A stretch of 64,000 bases of DNA. It comes from Pseudofrankia coriaricola (GTDB lineage: Bacteria; Actinomycetota; Actinomycetes; Frankiales; Frankiaceae). The position numbers were made by a program, and so were the translations under genes. Below, one piece after another: positions 9,505 through 19,673 of this stretch. Under the pieces are notes generated by a model. The model ran no database searches and was not told the origin of the DNA. It saw only the letters and a list, made by a program, of their open reading frames with translations. The stretch is from NCBI RefSeq assembly GCF_001854805.1, contig NZ_MBLO01000216.1:28452-92451 (forward strand). The letters are read 5' to 3'. How positions within the stretch are numbered: the first letter of the stretch is position 1; each line of letters starts with the position of its first letter.

Positions 9505-12059
9505 GCTGCCCCTCCAGCGGTGACGGGGCCTCCGGCAGTGATAGTGCTCCTGGTCGTGGCCGCCGCCGGCACCGCGGGCGCCGGCACCGTCCCCGGCGCC
9601 TGGGCGGCCGCGATCTTCACGATCCCGCCGGTGGACCCGGCCAGCGCCCGGCGGACGTGCGAGCCGGGCGAGTGGGTCGGCACCCAGACCACCCGGTCGG
9701 GCATGTCGGCGATCTCCACCGGGAGCGTCACCGATCCCCGTTCGGTGCTGACGGTCAGCAGGCCACCGTCGGCCACGCCCGCCTCCGCGGCGGTCGCCGC
9801 CGACAGCAGCGCCGCGGCCGGGCGGGCGGTACCGGCGAGGTAGGGCTCGCCGGCCTGCAGCGCGCCGTCGTCGATGAGCTGGTGCCAGCTCGCGAGCACG
9901 GCCGTACCGACGGGCGGGGTGACCGGCGCCACGGCCGAGGAGGCGGGCGCGGGCACCCGTGCGACCTCGGCGCCGGCCCGGCCGAGCGCGGCGAGCTCGC
10001 GGGCGGCGGCGCCGACGTCCGCGACGCCGAGGTCGATGCCCATCTTCGCGGCCAGCAGGTGCAGCACCCGCAGGTCCGGCAGCGCCTGGGTCTCCAGCGC
10101 CCGCTGGAACGGGCGCAGCCGCCCCTCCCAGTCGACGAACGAGCCGGCCTTCTCCGCGGCCGGGGCGACCGGGAACACCACGTCGGCCACCTGGGTGATC
10201 GCCGAGCGGCGGATCTCCAGCGAGACCAGGAACGGCACGGTCGCGAGCGTCTCCAGCGCCGCCGCCGGGTCCGGCAGGTCCTCGACGTCGACGCCGGCGA
10301 CGACCAGGGCGTCGAGCCCGGCGTTCTCGAGTGCCGCGGCGGCGAGGATCTCGGCGGTGCTCCGGCCGGGCGCGCCGGGAACCGGCGTCCCCCAGACGGC
10401 CTCGGCCTCGGCGCGCGCCGCCGGGTCGGCGACCGGGCGGCCGCCGGGCAGCAGCGACGGGAAGGCACCGGCGGCGAGCGCGCCGCGCTCGCCCGCCCGG
10501 CGCGGCACCCAGCCGAGCCGGGCACCGGTCGCCTCGGCCAGGCGCAGCGCCGCGGTCAGCGTGCCCGGCGCCTCGACGGCCCGCTCGCCGACCAGGATCA
10601 CCGCGCCGGGGGCCCGGAGCGCCTCGGAGACGCTCGCCGCGAGCTCGCCGTCCGGACCGGGCCGCCCGCCGGCGAGGCCGGCGAGCAGGTCGGCCTCGCC
10701 GCCCGGCACCACCGGCAGCAGGGTGCCGGCGAGCTTGCCGAGCGCGCGGGTCGCGACCGGGCCGACGGCGTAGACGGCCGTACGACGCTTCTGGACCGCC
10801 TTGCGCAGCCGCAGGAAGACGATCGGCGACTCCTCCTCCGGCTCGAAGGCGACGAGCAGGACGGTGGGAGCGGCCTCCAGGTCGGCGTAGCTCACGCCGA
10901 TGCCGGTGCCGGCGACCGCGTGCCCGAGGAACGCCTCCTCCTCGGCCGAGTGCGGCCGGGCCCGGAAGTCGATGTCGTTGGTGCGCAGCGCCAGCCGGGC
11001 GAACTTCGCGTAGGCGTAGGCGTCCTCCCGCGTGAGCCGGCCGCCGGCCAGCACCCCGACGCCGTAGCGGTCGCGGGTCTCGGCGAGACCCCGCGCGGCG
11101 TACTCGAGCGCCTCGGTCCAGCTCGCCTCGACCAGTTCGCCGGTCTCGCCATCCCGGATGAGCGGGGTGGTGAGCCGGTCGGCCTGGCGGGCGTAGGTGA
11201 ACGCGAACCGGCCCTTGTCGCAGTTCCACTCCTCGTTCACCGCGCCGTCGTCGCCGGCGAGGCGGCGCATCACCGTGCCGCGCCGGTGGTCGGTGCGCAG
11301 CGAGCAGCCCGACGCGCAGTGCTCGCACGCCGTCGGCGTGGAGACCAGGTCGAACGGGCGGGAGCGGAACCGGTAGGCGGCGCTGGTGAGCGCGCCGACC
11401 GGGCAGATCTGCACCGTGTTGCCGGAGAAGTAGGACGAGAACGGCTCGTCGCCCGCGACGCCGACCTGCTCGGCGGCGCCCCGCTCGAACAGCTCGATGA
11501 ACGGGTCGCCGGCGATCTGCGCGGAGAACCGGGTGCAGCGCGCGCAGAGCACGCAGCGCTCACGGTCGAGCAGGATCTCCGAGGAGATGGCGAGCGGCTT
11601 CGGGTAGGTCCGCTTCTCCTCCTTGAACCGCGACTCGCTGCCGCCGTTGGCCATCGCCTGGTTCTGCAGCGGGCACTCGCCGCCCTTGTCGCAGACCGGG
11701 CAGTCCAGCGGGTGGTTGAGCAGCAGGAACTCCATCGTCCCGGCCTGCGCCTTGCTGGCGACCGGGGAGGTCAGCTGCGTCTTCACCACCATGTCGGCGG
11801 CGACGGTCGTCGTGCAGGAGGCGACCGGCTTGCGCTGGCCCTCCACCTCGACGATGCACTGCCGGCAGGCACCCACCGGGTCGAGCAGCGGGTGGTCGCA
11901 GAACCGCGGGACCTCGATGCCCAGCAGCTCGGCCGCCCGGATGATCAGCGTGCCCTTGGGGACGCTGACCGGCAGCCCGTCGATGGTCAGCGTGACGTGG
12001 TCGGGTGGCGGGGCGGGAGGCCCGCCCGGTCCGGCCGCGGCGTCCGCGGTGACAGTCAT
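9501..12059 (-). CDS. nuoG: NADH-quinone oxidoreductase subunit G
   Basis: Largest peripheral subunit, a molybdopterin-oxidoreductase relative without the cofactor role. 852 residues. N-terminal ferredoxin-type domain with [17 protein letters not shown] and a later Cys for the 2Fe-2S cluster; [14 protein letters not shown] for N3; RCVLCARC and CPVGAL for N4/N5; then [10 protein letters not shown] with a Cys in NCDKGRF, the four-Cys set of the extra cluster N7 present only in some bacteria. The C-terminal 300 residues are Ala-rich and less conserved. ATG start at 12059 preceded by GGTCGGA. A 36-bp gap separates it from nuoF. Confidence 0.96.
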   Translation of the reverse strand: MTVTADAAAGPGGPPAPPPDHVTLTIDGLPVSVPKGTLIIRAAELLGIEVPRFCDHPLLDPVGACRQCIVEVEGQRKPVASCTTTVAADMVVKTQLTSPVASKAQAGTMEFLLLNHPLDCPVCDKGGECPLQNQAMANGGSESRFKEEKRTYPKPLAISSEILLDRERCVLCARCTRFSAQIAGDPFIELFERGAAEQVGVAGDEPFSSYFSGNTVQICPVGALTSAAYRFRSRPFDLVSTPTACEHCASGCSLRTDHRRGTVMRRLAGDDGAVNEEWNCDKGRFAFTYARQADRLTTPLIRDGETGELVEASWTEALEYAARGLAETRDRYGVGVLAGGRLTREDAYAYAKFARLALRTNDIDFRARPHSAEEEAFLGHAVAGTGIGVSYADLEAAPTVLLVAFEPEEESPIVFLRLRKAVQKRRTAVYAVGPVATRALGKLAGTLLPVVPGGEADLLAGLAGGRPGPDGELAASVSEALRAPGAVILVGERAVEAPGTLTAALRLAEATGARLGWVPRRAGERGALAAGAFPSLLPGGRPVADPAARAEAEAVWGTPVPGAPGRSTAEILAAAALENAGLDALVVAGVDVEDLPDPAAALETLATVPFLVSLEIRRSAITQVADVVFPVAPAAEKAGSFVDWEGRLRPFQRALETQALPDLRVLHLLAAKMGIDLGVADVGAAARELAALGRAGAEVARVPAPASSAVAPVTPPVGTAVLASWHQLIDDGALQAGEPYLAGTARPAAALLSAATAAEAGVADGGLLTVSTERGSVTLPVEIADMPDRVVWVPTHSPGSHVRRALAGSTGGIVKIAAAQAPGTVPAPAVPAAATTRSTITAGGPVTAGGAA

Positions 12060-12095
12060 ATTCCGACCGCTTCCATGATCAGTGACGATCCCATG

Positions 12096-13412
12096 TCAGT
12101 GCGCTCCCGCCAGGGCGGCAGGCCCGGTGGCGACGCCATTGCTGGAGCCCTGCGCCTGGTCCGCCGGCCGTGGCTGGGCCGCCGCGGCGAACTCCTCCGG
12201 GAAGTGCTTGATGCCGGAGACGATCGGCGAGACCGCGCCGTCGGCGAGCGCGCAGAACGCCCGGCCGAAGATGTTGTCGCAGGCGTCGGTCAGGGTGTTG
12301 ATGTCGCTCGGGTCGCCCTGGCCGCGCTCCATCCGGGACAGGATCTGCACCATCCAGGTGGTGCCCTCGCGGCACGGCGTGCACTTGCCGCAGGACTCGT
12401 GCGCGTAGAACTGGGTGAGCCGGCGGACGACCTTGAGCATGTCCACCGTGTCATCCATGATCATGAGCGCGGCGGTGCCCAGCAGCGAGCCGGCGGCCAT
12501 CACGCCGTCGAAGTCCAGCGGGACGTCGAGGTGCTCGGCGGTCAGCATCGGGGTCGACGAGCCGCCGGGCGTCCAGGCCTTGAGCGCCCGGCCGCCGCGC
12601 ACCCCGCCGGCCATCTCCAGCAGCTCGCGCAGCGTGGTGCCCATCGGCGCCTCGTACTGGCCGGGCCGGGTGACGTGGCCCGACAGGCTATAGATCTTGG
12701 GGCCGGGCGACTTCTCGGTGCCCATCGAGCGGAACCACTCGACGCCGTTGTTGACGATGAACGGCACCGAGGCGATCGTCTCGACGTTGTTGACCACCGT
12801 TGGCGAGTTGTAGAGGCCATGCGTCGCCGGGAACGGCGGGCGCAGCCGCGGCTGGCCGCGCCGGCCCTCGAGCGAGTCGAGCAGGGCCGTCTCCTCGCCG
12901 CAGATGTACGCGCCGGCACCGGAGTGGATCACCAGGTCGAGGTCGAAGCCGCTGCCCAGGATGTCCTTGCCGAGGTAGCCGGCCCGGTACGCCTCGGCGG
13001 TGGCGTTGCGCAGCCTCCGGGCGGCGTGCACCAGCTCGCCGCGGACGTAGACGAAAGCCCGGTTGGCACGCACCGCGTACGAGGCGACGATGATCCCCTC
13101 GATCAGCGAGTGCGGGTCGATCATCATCAGCGGGGCGTCCTTGCAGGTGCCCGGCTCGCCCTCGTCGGCGTTGATGACCAGGTAGTGCGGCTTGCCGTCG
13201 CCCTGTGGGATGAAGCTCCACTTCATCCCGGTCGGGAAGCCGGCGCCGCCGCGGCCGCGCAGACCGGAGTCCTTGACCATCTTGATGATGTCGTCCGGGC
13301 CCTTGGCGAACGCGGTGCGCACCGAGTCGTAGCCGCCGTGGCGCTCGAACGTGTCGAGCGTCCAGATGCCGGGGACCTTCCAGCGCGCGGTGAGAACCGG
13401 GGTGACGGGCAT
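12096..13412 (-). CDS. nuoF: NADH-quinone oxidoreductase subunit F (NADH- and FMN-binding)
   Basis: Entry point for NADH, with FMN and cluster N3. 438 residues from the ATG at 13412; a GTG at 13418 overlapping the nuoE stop is an alternative two codons upstream. The AGGGGG ribosome-binding sequence is better spaced for the ATG. Motifs in order: GRGGAGFPTGMKW for NADH, NADEGEPGTCKDA for FMN, CGEETALLDSLEG, and ESCGKCTPCREGT with a downstream Cys in CDNIFGRAFCALAD for the 4Fe-4S cluster. A short Ala/Gln-rich C-terminal tail follows the last helix. Confidence 0.97.
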   Translation of the reverse strand: MPVTPVLTARWKVPGIWTLDTFERHGGYDSVRTAFAKGPDDIIKMVKDSGLRGRGGAGFPTGMKWSFIPQGDGKPHYLVINADEGEPGTCKDAPLMMIDPHSLIEGIIVASYAVRANRAFVYVRGELVHAARRLRNATAEAYRAGYLGKDILGSGFDLDLVIHSGAGAYICGEETALLDSLEGRRGQPRLRPPFPATHGLYNSPTVVNNVETIASVPFIVNNGVEWFRSMGTEKSPGPKIYSLSGHVTRPGQYEAPMGTTLRELLEMAGGVRGGRALKAWTPGGSSTPMLTAEHLDVPLDFDGVMAAGSLLGTAALMIMDDTVDMLKVVRRLTQFYAHESCGKCTPCREGTTWMVQILSRMERGQGDPSDINTLTDACDNIFGRAFCALADGAVSPIVSGIKHFPEEFAAAAQPRPADQAQGSSNGVATGPAALAGAH

Positions 13413-13414
13413 CG

Positions 13415-14239
13415 TCACGCCCCCTTTGACTTCGTAGCGGCAGGAGCGGCCGGTGTCGTCGTCGGAGCGCCGGCGGCCGGGGTGGCCCCGGACCGGGCGC
13501 CGTCCGCGGGCACCCTGTCCGGCGGCACGTCCTCGACCGGCACGTCCTCGACCGGCACGGCGCCGGCCGGACCGGCCGCGGACGAGCCGGCGACCTCGCC
13601 GCGCCAGCCGGCCTGCTCCGCGAGGGTGAGGCCGGCCACCGAGGGCTCCAGGAAGCCGGGGCCGGCGATGCCCTCGGGCCGCGGGTCCTCGAAGCCGGCA
13701 AGCTGGCGGGAGACCTCGGCGAACGTGCACAGCGGACCGCCACGGGTGGGCAGGGGGCGCTCGCCACGCTGGAGGGCCTCGACGAGGCCCTCGGCCGCGC
13801 CCTCGTCGACACCGTCGTAGAACTCGTAGTTGACGGTCATCACCGGGGCGTAGTCGCACGCGGCGAGGCATTCCGCGTGCTCAAGGGTGATCGAGCCGTC
13901 GGGCGTCGTCTGGTCGTGCCCGACGCCGAGCTTCTTCGAGATCCGGTCGTAGACCTCCTGGCCGCCCATCAGCGCGCAGGACAGGTTCGTGCAGACCGAG
14001 ACCAGCCAGTCCCCGACCGGGCGGCGCTTGTACATCGTGTAGAAGGTCGCGACCGCGCTGACCTCGGCCGCGGTGATCCCGATCTCGCGCGCGCAGAGGT
14101 CGACCCCCTCGGCCGTGACGCAGCCCTCCGCGGCCTGGACCAGGTGCAGCATCGGCAGCAGCGCCGAGCGCTCCCGTCCCACGGGATAGCGGGCGATGAT
14201 CTCCCGGGCGGCGGCCCGGGTCTCGTCCGTGAGTGGCAT
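13415..14239 (-). CDS. nuoE: NADH-quinone oxidoreductase subunit E with long C-terminal tail
   Basis: Thioredoxin-fold subunit with a 2Fe-2S cluster next to NuoF. The four ligands are seen in CTNLSC and in the ECLAAC motif. 274 residues; the conserved domain ends near residue 160, and the other roughly 110 are Pro/Ala/Gly-rich. Inside the tail two perfect 15-bp direct repeats (13526-13540, 13541-13555) encode VPVEDVPVEDVP. ATG start overlaps the nuoD stop by one base. The tail has no recognisable domain. Confidence 0.96.
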   Translation of the reverse strand: MPLTDETRAAAREIIARYPVGRERSALLPMLHLVQAAEGCVTAEGVDLCAREIGITAAEVSAVATFYTMYKRRPVGDWLVSVCTNLSCALMGGQEVYDRISKKLGVGHDQTTPDGSITLEHAECLAACDYAPVMTVNYEFYDGVDEGAAEGLVEALQRGERPLPTRGGPLCTFAEVSRQLAGFEDPRPEGIAGPGFLEPSVAGLTLAEQAGWRGEVAGSSAAGPAGAVPVEDVPVEDVPPDRVPADGARSGATPAAGAPTTTPAAPAATKSKGA

Positions 14240-15597
14240 CAGCGATCAACTCCCCCGAGCACCGGGTCGACCGAGGCGACCGCGACGATCACGTCGCCGA
14301 TCTGTCCGCCCTCGGTCATCGCGGGCACCGCCTGCAGGTTGACGAAGCTTGGGTCGCGCACGTGCACGCGGAACGGCTTGGTCCCACCGTCGCTGACGAC
14401 GTGCACGCCGAGCTCGCCGCGCGGGCCCTCGACGGCCGTGTAGACCTGGCCCGGCGGCACCCGGAAGCCCTCGGTGACCAGCTTGAAGTGGTGGATCAGG
14501 GCCTCCATCGAGGTGCCCATGATCTTGCGGATGTGGTCGAGCGAGTTGCCCATGCCGTCGGAGCCGATAGACAGCTGCGCCGGCCAGGCGATCTTCTTGT
14601 CCGCGACCATGACCGGGCCGGGACCAAGCCTCGAGAGCTTGTCCAGGCACTGCTCGACGATCTTCAGGGACTCGCCCATCTCCTCCAGTCGCACCAGGTA
14701 GCGCGCGAAGGAGTCGGCCTCGGTCGCCGTCGGCACGTCGAACTCGTACGTCTCGTAGCCGCAGTACGGCATGGTCTTGCGCAGGTCCCAGGGCAGGCCG
14801 GCGGACCGCAGGATCGGGCCGGTGATGCCGAGGGCCAGGCAGGACGACGCGTCGAGGTAGTTGACGTCGATCAGCCGGTTCTTCCAGATCGGCTGGCCGG
14901 TCAGCAGCCGGTGGTACTCCTTGATCCGCTTCGGCATGTCGACGAGGAACTCGCGGATCGCGCGCTCGGCGCCGTCCGGGAGGTCCTGGGCGAGCCCACC
15001 GGGGCGGATGTAGGCGTGGTTCATCCGCAGGCCGGTGATCATCTCGAGCAGGTCGAGAATCTTCTCGCGCTCGCGGAAACCGACGATCATCGCCGTGGTC
15101 GCGCCGAGCTCCATACCGGAGGTGGCGAGGCCCACGAGATGAGAGGAGATCCGCTGCAGCTCCATCACCAGGACGCGGATGACGGTCGCCCGCTCCGGGA
15201 TCTGGTCGGTGACGCCGAGCAGCCGCTCCACGGACAGGCAGTAGGCCGTCTCGGTGAACAGCGGGGAGAGGTAGTCCGCCCTGGTCAGGAAGGTGACCGC
15301 CTGCGTCCAGGTGCGGAACTCGCAGCTCTTCTCGATGCCGGTGTGCAGGTAGCCGATGACCAGCCTGGTCTGGCGGACCGTCTCGCCCTCGATGTCGAGG
15401 ACCAGCCGCAGGACGCCGTGCGTCGACGGGTGCTGCGGTCCCATGTTGATGACGATCTGCTCGGCGCCCTCCTCACCGGCGCCGAGCACCTGCTCCCAGT
15501 CCCCGCCGGTGACGGTGTAGACCCGGTTCGCGCCGCCCTCGGTGAAGCCGGCCTCGTAGGGGGCCGCCCCGGGCGGAGTATGCGTGTCGGCGGTCAT
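14239..15597 (-). CDS. nuoD: NADH-quinone oxidoreductase subunit D
   Basis: 49-kDa-type subunit related to NiFe hydrogenase large subunits; it forms the quinone site with NuoB. 452 residues from the ATG at 15597, which has GAAGG seven bases upstream; the frame is open to 15693 but the extra part is not conserved. Conserved [19 protein letters not shown] lies near residue 50 and [18 protein letters not shown] near residue 95. It ends close to the usual C-terminus with an added GGVDR. A 112-bp gap without a visible gene separates it from nuoC. Confidence 0.97.
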   Translation of the reverse strand: MTADTHTPPGAAPYEAGFTEGGANRVYTVTGGDWEQVLGAGEEGAEQIVINMGPQHPSTHGVLRLVLDIEGETVRQTRLVIGYLHTGIEKSCEFRTWTQAVTFLTRADYLSPLFTETAYCLSVERLLGVTDQIPERATVIRVLVMELQRISSHLVGLATSGMELGATTAMIVGFREREKILDLLEMITGLRMNHAYIRPGGLAQDLPDGAERAIREFLVDMPKRIKEYHRLLTGQPIWKNRLIDVNYLDASSCLALGITGPILRSAGLPWDLRKTMPYCGYETYEFDVPTATEADSFARYLVRLEEMGESLKIVEQCLDKLSRLGPGPVMVADKKIAWPAQLSIGSDGMGNSLDHIRKIMGTSMEALIHHFKLVTEGFRVPPGQVYTAVEGPRGELGVHVVSDGGTKPFRVHVRDPSFVNLQAVPAMTEGGQIGDVIVAVASVDPVLGGVDR

Positions 15598-15709
15598 GAC
15601 ACACCTTCGATCGTGGCCAGGGGGGCCGGGAGAACGGTCTTCAACACGTCTCCAGACGCCCCTGATGACATCGCGAACCTGCTGGTCAGGCATCGCTTCA
15701 GGTCGTTGT

Positions 15710-16390
15710 TCACGAGTAGCTCCGACGCTTCTCGGGTGGGGGCACCTGGGCGCCCTTGTATTCCACCGGGATACCGCCGAGCGGATAGTCCTTGCGTTGC
15801 GGGTGGCCCACCCAGTCGTCCGGCATCATGATCCGGGTCAGCGCGTGGTGGCCCTCGAAGATGATCCCGAAGAAGTCGTAGGTCTCCCGCTCGTGCCAGT
15901 CCGCCGTCGGCCACAGCGAGGTGAGGCTCGGCATCACCGGGTCCTCGACGGTCACGGACACCTCCACCCGGATCCGGCGCCGGTGGGTCAGCGACGCCAG
16001 GTGGACCACGGAGTGCAGCCGCCGCCCGGTCGGATCGTCCGGGTAGTCCGCGCCGGACTGCGAGGACAGCAGCTCGAAGCGCAGCGCCGGGTCGTCGCGC
16101 AGGGTGCGACCGACGGCGAGCAGGTACTCGCGGCGCACGTAAAGCGTCAGCTCGCCGCGGTCGAACACAACCCGCTCGATCGCCTCGTCGAGGCCGGGGA
16201 ACGCCCGCTCCAGCGCGTCGTAGACCTTGTCCGCGTCGTCGTCGCCGAACGGCCGCTCGCTGGATCCCAGCACCGGCGCCGGGGCGACGAGGCCGCCGAA
16301 GCCGGAGGTGTCGCCCGTACCCTTCGCGCCGAACGCGTCCTGCCGGCGACCGCCCGCGGCCGCCGATCCGTTCGGTACCAGTTCGCTCAT
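15710..16390 (-). CDS. nuoC: NADH-quinone oxidoreductase subunit C
   Basis: 30-kDa-type peripheral subunit. 226 residues from the ATG at 16390, one base overlapping the nuoB stop. The family signature is [18 protein letters not shown] with [20 protein letters not shown] following. The first about 45 residues are a Gly-rich leader before the conserved domain. The downstream gap to nuoD (15598-15709) shows no gene. Confidence 0.96.
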   Translation of the reverse strand: MSELVPNGSAAAGGRRQDAFGAKGTGDTSGFGGLVAPAPVLGSSERPFGDDDADKVYDALERAFPGLDEAIERVVFDRGELTLYVRREYLLAVGRTLRDDPALRFELLSSQSGADYPDDPTGRRLHSVVHLASLTHRRRIRVEVSVTVEDPVMPSLTSLWPTADWHERETYDFFGIIFEGHHALTRIMMPDDWVGHPQRKDYPLGGIPVEYKGAQVPPPEKRRSYS

Positions 16391-17223
16391 CAGCCCAGGT
16401 CCTCGGTGGTCGGTCCGCCGTCCCGCCCGTGTACGTCGTCGGTCGGCTCGGCGTCGAACAACTCGTCGAGCCTGCCGGTGGTCGACGGCTGCCCGACGAC
16501 CGGAAGCTGCTTGCGCCGGCCGAAGACCGACGGCGGGACGACCGCGGCCGGCTTGCGCGCGTCGAGCGCCGCGGGCTCGACGGCACCACGGCCGGCCGGC
16601 AGCGGGGCGTCGGCGGGCATCCTGAAGCGCTTGCGGTCGTTGACCGACAGCGTCCGGGTGTCGAGGCTGCCCGCCGGCAGCGCCGACTGGGCGGTCGCGA
16701 CCTCGATGGGCTTCGGGTAGGGCGACTCGCCGATCTCGGTGCGGTCCAGCTTGCCGGACACCGGGCCGGTCTGGATCTTCCGGTGCAGCTTCATGATCGC
16801 GTCCATCAGCATCTCCGGACGCGGCGGGCAGCCGGGCAGGTACATGTCGACCGGGACGATGTGGTCGACGCCCTGCACGATCGCGTAGTTGTTGAACATG
16901 CCGCCGCTGGAGGCACAGACGCCCATGGCCAGCACCCACTTGGGCTCGGCCATCTGGTCGTAGATCTGGCGCAGCACGGGGGCCATCTTCTGGCTGACCC
17001 GGCCGGCGACGATCATCAGGTCGGCCTGGCGGGGGCTCGCCCGGAAGACCTCCATGCCGAAGCGGGCAAGGTCGTACCGCGCCGCGCCGGTACCCATCAT
17101 CTCGATGGCGCAGCAGGCGAGGCCGAACGTCACCGGCCACAGCGACGACTTGCGACCCAGTCCCGCGAGCTTCTCGACGCTGGCGAGAAGCACGCCTCCG
17201 GGCAGCTTCTCCTCTAGTCCCAT
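16390..17223 (-). CDS. nuoB: NADH-quinone oxidoreductase subunit B
   Basis: PSST-type subunit holding cluster N2, which reduces the quinone. The ligands are visible as the adjacent Cys pair in [11 protein letters not shown], Cys in [10 protein letters not shown] and Cys in LPGCPPRPE. 277 residues against about 180 in most homologues: after [12 protein letters not shown] a tail of roughly 100 residues, Pro/Arg-rich, has no recognisable domain. ATG start at 17223 lies inside the end of nuoA (10-bp overlap). Confidence 0.97.
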   Translation of the reverse strand: MGLEEKLPGGVLLASVEKLAGLGRKSSLWPVTFGLACCAIEMMGTGAARYDLARFGMEVFRASPRQADLMIVAGRVSQKMAPVLRQIYDQMAEPKWVLAMGVCASSGGMFNNYAIVQGVDHIVPVDMYLPGCPPRPEMLMDAIMKLHRKIQTGPVSGKLDRTEIGESPYPKPIEVATAQSALPAGSLDTRTLSVNDRKRFRMPADAPLPAGRGAVEPAALDARKPAAVVPPSVFGRRKQLPVVGQPSTTGRLDELFDAEPTDDVHGRDGGPTTEDLG

Positions 17224-17576
17224 TCCAGGCCTCCCCGCCGCCAGACGTACGCGTAGGCGACGAACACCGTTGCCACGAACAGCACCATCTCGACCAGGCC
17301 GAACACGCCGAGCCCGCCGAAGGCCACCGCCCACGGGTACAGGAAGATGATCTCGATGTCGAACACGATGAAGAGCATCGCGATGAGATAGAACTTCACC
17401 GGGAAACGGCGCGGGCCGGCCTCCTGCGGTGCCGGCTCGATACCGCACTCATAGGCGTCGAGCTTGGCCCGGTTGAACCGCTTCGGCCCGACCAACATGC
17501 TGATCACGATCGACCCGGCCGCGAACGCCGTGGCGATCGCGATCAGGACGAGGATCGGCACGTAGTTGGAGAGCAT
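17214..17576 (-). CDS. nuoA: NADH-quinone oxidoreductase subunit A
   Basis: First gene of the operon; small membrane subunit with three helices. 120 residues. The loop Cys lies in YECGIEP, and [13 protein letters not shown] in helix 2 holds the conserved acidic pair. A strong Shine-Dalgarno sequence, GAGAGGAG, stands seven bases before the ATG, as expected for the operon's lead gene. Confidence 0.98.
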   Translation of the reverse strand: MLSNYVPILVLIAIATAFAAGSIVISMLVGPKRFNRAKLDAYECGIEPAPQEAGPRRFPVKFYLIAMLFIVFDIEIIFLYPWAVAFGGLGVFGLVEMVLFVATVFVAYAYVWRRGGLEWD

Positions 17577-17762
17577 GCCGAGCTCCTCTCCCCAGAGAAA
17601 GTGTGGCCGGCGGTGCGCCGGGCTCCCTGCCCCGCCTCCGGCCGGTCAGGACCGCTTCCCCGGAGGCCTGTCTTGGTGATGCCATGCCGCCGGTCGCGGC
17701 GGTGATTCCCGCCGCCACCCGGCGGTGAGTTTCTTCGCTTTCTACACGCACGCCCAAGGGCC
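17577..17762 (-). promoter_or_regulatory. Leader and presumed promoter region of the nuo operon
   Basis: 186 bp between the menJ stop and nuoA, all on the minus strand, so nuo could also be read from menJ. No convincing -10/-35 pair is seen. Bases 17727-17765 look like a worn copy of the palindromic element: after the menJ TAG the minus strand reads GGGCCCTTGGGCGTGCG, matching the first half of the element, while the second arm is lost. Confidence 0.4.
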
Positions 17763-19190
17763 CTACGCGCTCGGTGCCAGCCGGCACAGCGCGTTGATCA
17801 CCCGGTCGTGCGCATCACCTCCCCGTGGGTCGGTAAGGTTCGCCATGATCTTCAACATGAACCTCATCAGCACCGGGTGCGGCAGCCCGTACTTCGTGGC
17901 CAGCCGCATCACGGTGGGGTTGCCGATCAGGTTCACGAAGACCCGCCCGAGCGTGTAGTAACCGCCGTAGCGGGCCCGCACCGCCTCGGGATACTGACGC
18001 AACGCCTTCTCCCTGGCGGCGTCGCTCGTCCTGGCCAGCGCCTGCGCGACCACCTCGGCGGCAAGCTCGCCGGACTCCATCGCGTACGCGATGCCCTCGC
18101 CGTTGAAGGGGTTGACCATCCCGGCCGCGTCGCCGACGAGGAGCACGCCGTCGGCGTAGTGCGGGGTCCGGTTGAAGCCCATCGGCAGCGCGCTGCCGCG
18201 GACCGGGCCGGTCGCGTTGTCCTCGGTGTAGCCCCACTCCGGCGGCAGCGCCGACAGCCAGCGGCGCAGCAGGTCGCGGTAGTCGGTGTTACCGAAGGCC
18301 GGGGTGGTGTTCAGGATCCCCAGACCGACGTTACTCGTCCCGTCACCCATGCCGAAGATCCAGCCGTAGCCGGGCAGCAGCCGGCTCGCGTTCGGCCTGC
18401 CCTCCCAGAGCTCCAGGTGCGACTCGAGGTAGTCGTCATGGGTGCGCGGGCTGCGGTAATAGCGGCGGACCGCCACGCCCAGCGGCCGGTCGTCCCGGCG
18501 GCGGATGTCCAGCGAGAGCGCGAGCCGAGCGCTGTTGCCGTCGGCGGCGACGACCACCGGGGCGCGGTAGGTGACCGGCTCGCGGTCCGCGCCCGAGCGG
18601 GCCGTGACGCCTACCACCTGGCCGGTCCGCTCCTCGCGGACGACGCCGGCGACCGTCGTGCCCTCATGCAACCGGGCGCCGGCCTTCTGCGCGGTGCGGG
18701 CGAGCAGCTCGTCGAAGTCGGAGCGCGGCCGGACCAGGCCGTAGTCGGGGAAGCTCGCCAGCTCCGGCCACGGCAGCTCCAGGCGCAGGCCGCCGCCGAC
18801 GATCCGCAGGCCCTTGTTGCGCGCCCAGCCGGAGTCCGCCTCGGCCGCGTCGCCCTTGGTCCCGTCGCCCTTGGTCCCGTCGCCCTTGGTCCCGTCGGCT
18901 GGCGCACCACCGGCGCCGGTGCCGCCGGATGCCGCGGGCCTGGCCGCCGGCGGGCGGGCGGGGCCGGTGTCGATACCCATCCGCACGAGGCTCGCGACCG
19001 CCCGCGGCGTGAGGCCGTCCCCGCAGACCTTGTCGCGCGGAAAGGACGCCTTCTCGAGCAGGAGCACGTCCAGGCCGGTGTTCGCGAGGTGGTAGGCGGC
19101 CGCCGAGCCCGCGGGACCGGCGCCGACGACGATCACGTCGGCATCGGCGCGTGTCGCGCCGTCCGACCGCGTCGTGGTCTCCGTCGTCAC
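17763..19190 (-). CDS. menJ: Geranylgeranyl reductase family FAD protein, probable menaquinone reductase
   Basis: FAD-dependent enzyme saturating isoprene double bonds; the likely substrate is the menaquinone side chain, given nuo and menaquinone genes on both sides. 475 residues from a GTG at 19190 with GGGGAG seven bases upstream; an upstream GTG at 19232 would add 14 residues. Rossmann motif VVGAGPAGSAAAYHL near residue 20; KVCGDGLTPRAV near residue 55; the second FAD motif GVLLVGDAAGMVNPFNGEG near residue 355. Residues roughly 80-115 are an inserted Gly/Pro/Lys-rich linker in which three perfect 15-bp repeats (18849-18893) encode DGTKG units. Bacteriochlorophyll or archaeal lipid reductases share the fold but fit the context less. 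Confidence 0.85.
   Translation of the reverse strand: MTTETTTRSDGATRADADVIVVGAGPAGSAAAYHLANTGLDVLLLEKASFPRDKVCGDGLTPRAVASLVRMGIDTGPARPPAARPAASGGTGAGGAPADGTKGDGTKGDGTKGDAAEADSGWARNKGLRIVGGGLRLELPWPELASFPDYGLVRPRSDFDELLARTAQKAGARLHEGTTVAGVVREERTGQVVGVTARSGADREPVTYRAPVVVAADGNSARLALSLDIRRRDDRPLGVAVRRYYRSPRTHDDYLESHLELWEGRPNASRLLPGYGWIFGMGDGTSNVGLGILNTTPAFGNTDYRDLLRRWLSALPPEWGYTEDNATGPVRGSALPMGFNRTPHYADGVLLVGDAAGMVNPFNGEGIAYAMESGELAAEVVAQALARTSDAAREKALRQYPEAVRARYGGYYTLGRVFVNLIGNPTVMRLATKYGLPHPVLMRFMLKIMANLTDPRGGDAHDRVINALCRLAPSA
18849..18893. repeat. Three 15-bp tandem repeats inside menJ
   Basis: Unit GTCGCCCTTGGTCCC repeated three times without a mismatch, in frame, giving the residue run GDGTK repeats on the minus strand. 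Unit length is a multiple of three, so copy changes leave the frame intact. It lies in a non-conserved linker. Confidence 0.9.
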
Positions 19191-19660
19191 CTGATGCTCC
19201 CCACCGACAACCGACTCTCCACCAGGTCCCACACTGATCCGCCTCCCCTGAGGTTCCGCTGTCCCACCACGGATCCTGGGGCGTGGAGCGATGCGTACTC
19301 CAGCCGTTCGCCGGTCGTTGACCGCGCGTTCCTCGCACGCTCGTGAATTTCTTCACGAGCGTCCCGCCACGGCCGAGTGTAGGCGCTCACACCGCCATTG
19401 GCATCAACCAGGATCCGGCGGGCGCTGGGGGCAGGCGCGGAGCACCCACCCCAGCGCCCGTCTGTCGGGCGCGAGCGCCCTCTTTAGGTGGTTCCGGGCC
19501 GGGGCATGCGGCGGTAGTCAGTCCGGGCCCGGACCAGCGAGGTGGTCTCGTTGACGCTGCGTCAAGACGCCGTCACAGTCGGTGGCCAAAGTGACACTTA
19601 CGAGCGACCGGTAAAACGTCACACCCCGCCTCGCCACCGGACACCCAAATGCTGGCGAGT
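19191..19660. other. 470-bp spacer between ubiE and menJ with two hairpins
   Basis: No gene is supported here. Next to the menJ start side there is an 11-bp perfect inverted repeat at 19337-19362 (arms ACGCTCGTGAA and TTCACGAGCGT, loop TTTC), a candidate operator or hairpin in the menJ leader. At 19454-19472 GCGCCCG...CGGGCGC forms a further short stem. The end next to ubiE holds the nested hairpin listed separately. Confidence 0.5.
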
Positions 19661-19673
19661 TCAGAACGGGGTG
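19622..19673 (-). terminator. Nested inverted repeat spanning the ubiE stop codon
   Basis: Two perfect nested stems: CACCCCG (19622-19628) with CGGGGTG (19667-19673), and inside it CTCGCCA (19630-19636) with TGGCGAG (19653-19659). The ubiE stop at 19661-19663 lies between the arms. No U-tract follows, as is common in GC-rich actinobacteria. It probably ends or stabilises the mqnC-ubiE message. Confidence 0.55.

Noticed and set aside
9505..11328. Upstream extension of nuoH by about 600 residues, same strand as nuoG in another frame
   Set aside because: The frame is open only because of high GC; no motif, no start with a ribosome-binding site, and nuoH has a clear ATG overlapping the nuoG stop.
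9657..13820. A 1387-residue open frame on the plus strand opposite nuoE, nuoF and nuoG
   Set aside because: Antisense shadow of GC-rich genes: composition is Arg/Gly/Ala-rich without motifs, while the minus strand encodes complete Nuo subunits with all cofactor ligands.
19423..19482. Possible third member of the second dispersed repeat family in the menJ-ubiE spacer
   Set aside because: Shares CACCGCCAT and GCGCCC-type words only; spacing and remaining sequence do not align.
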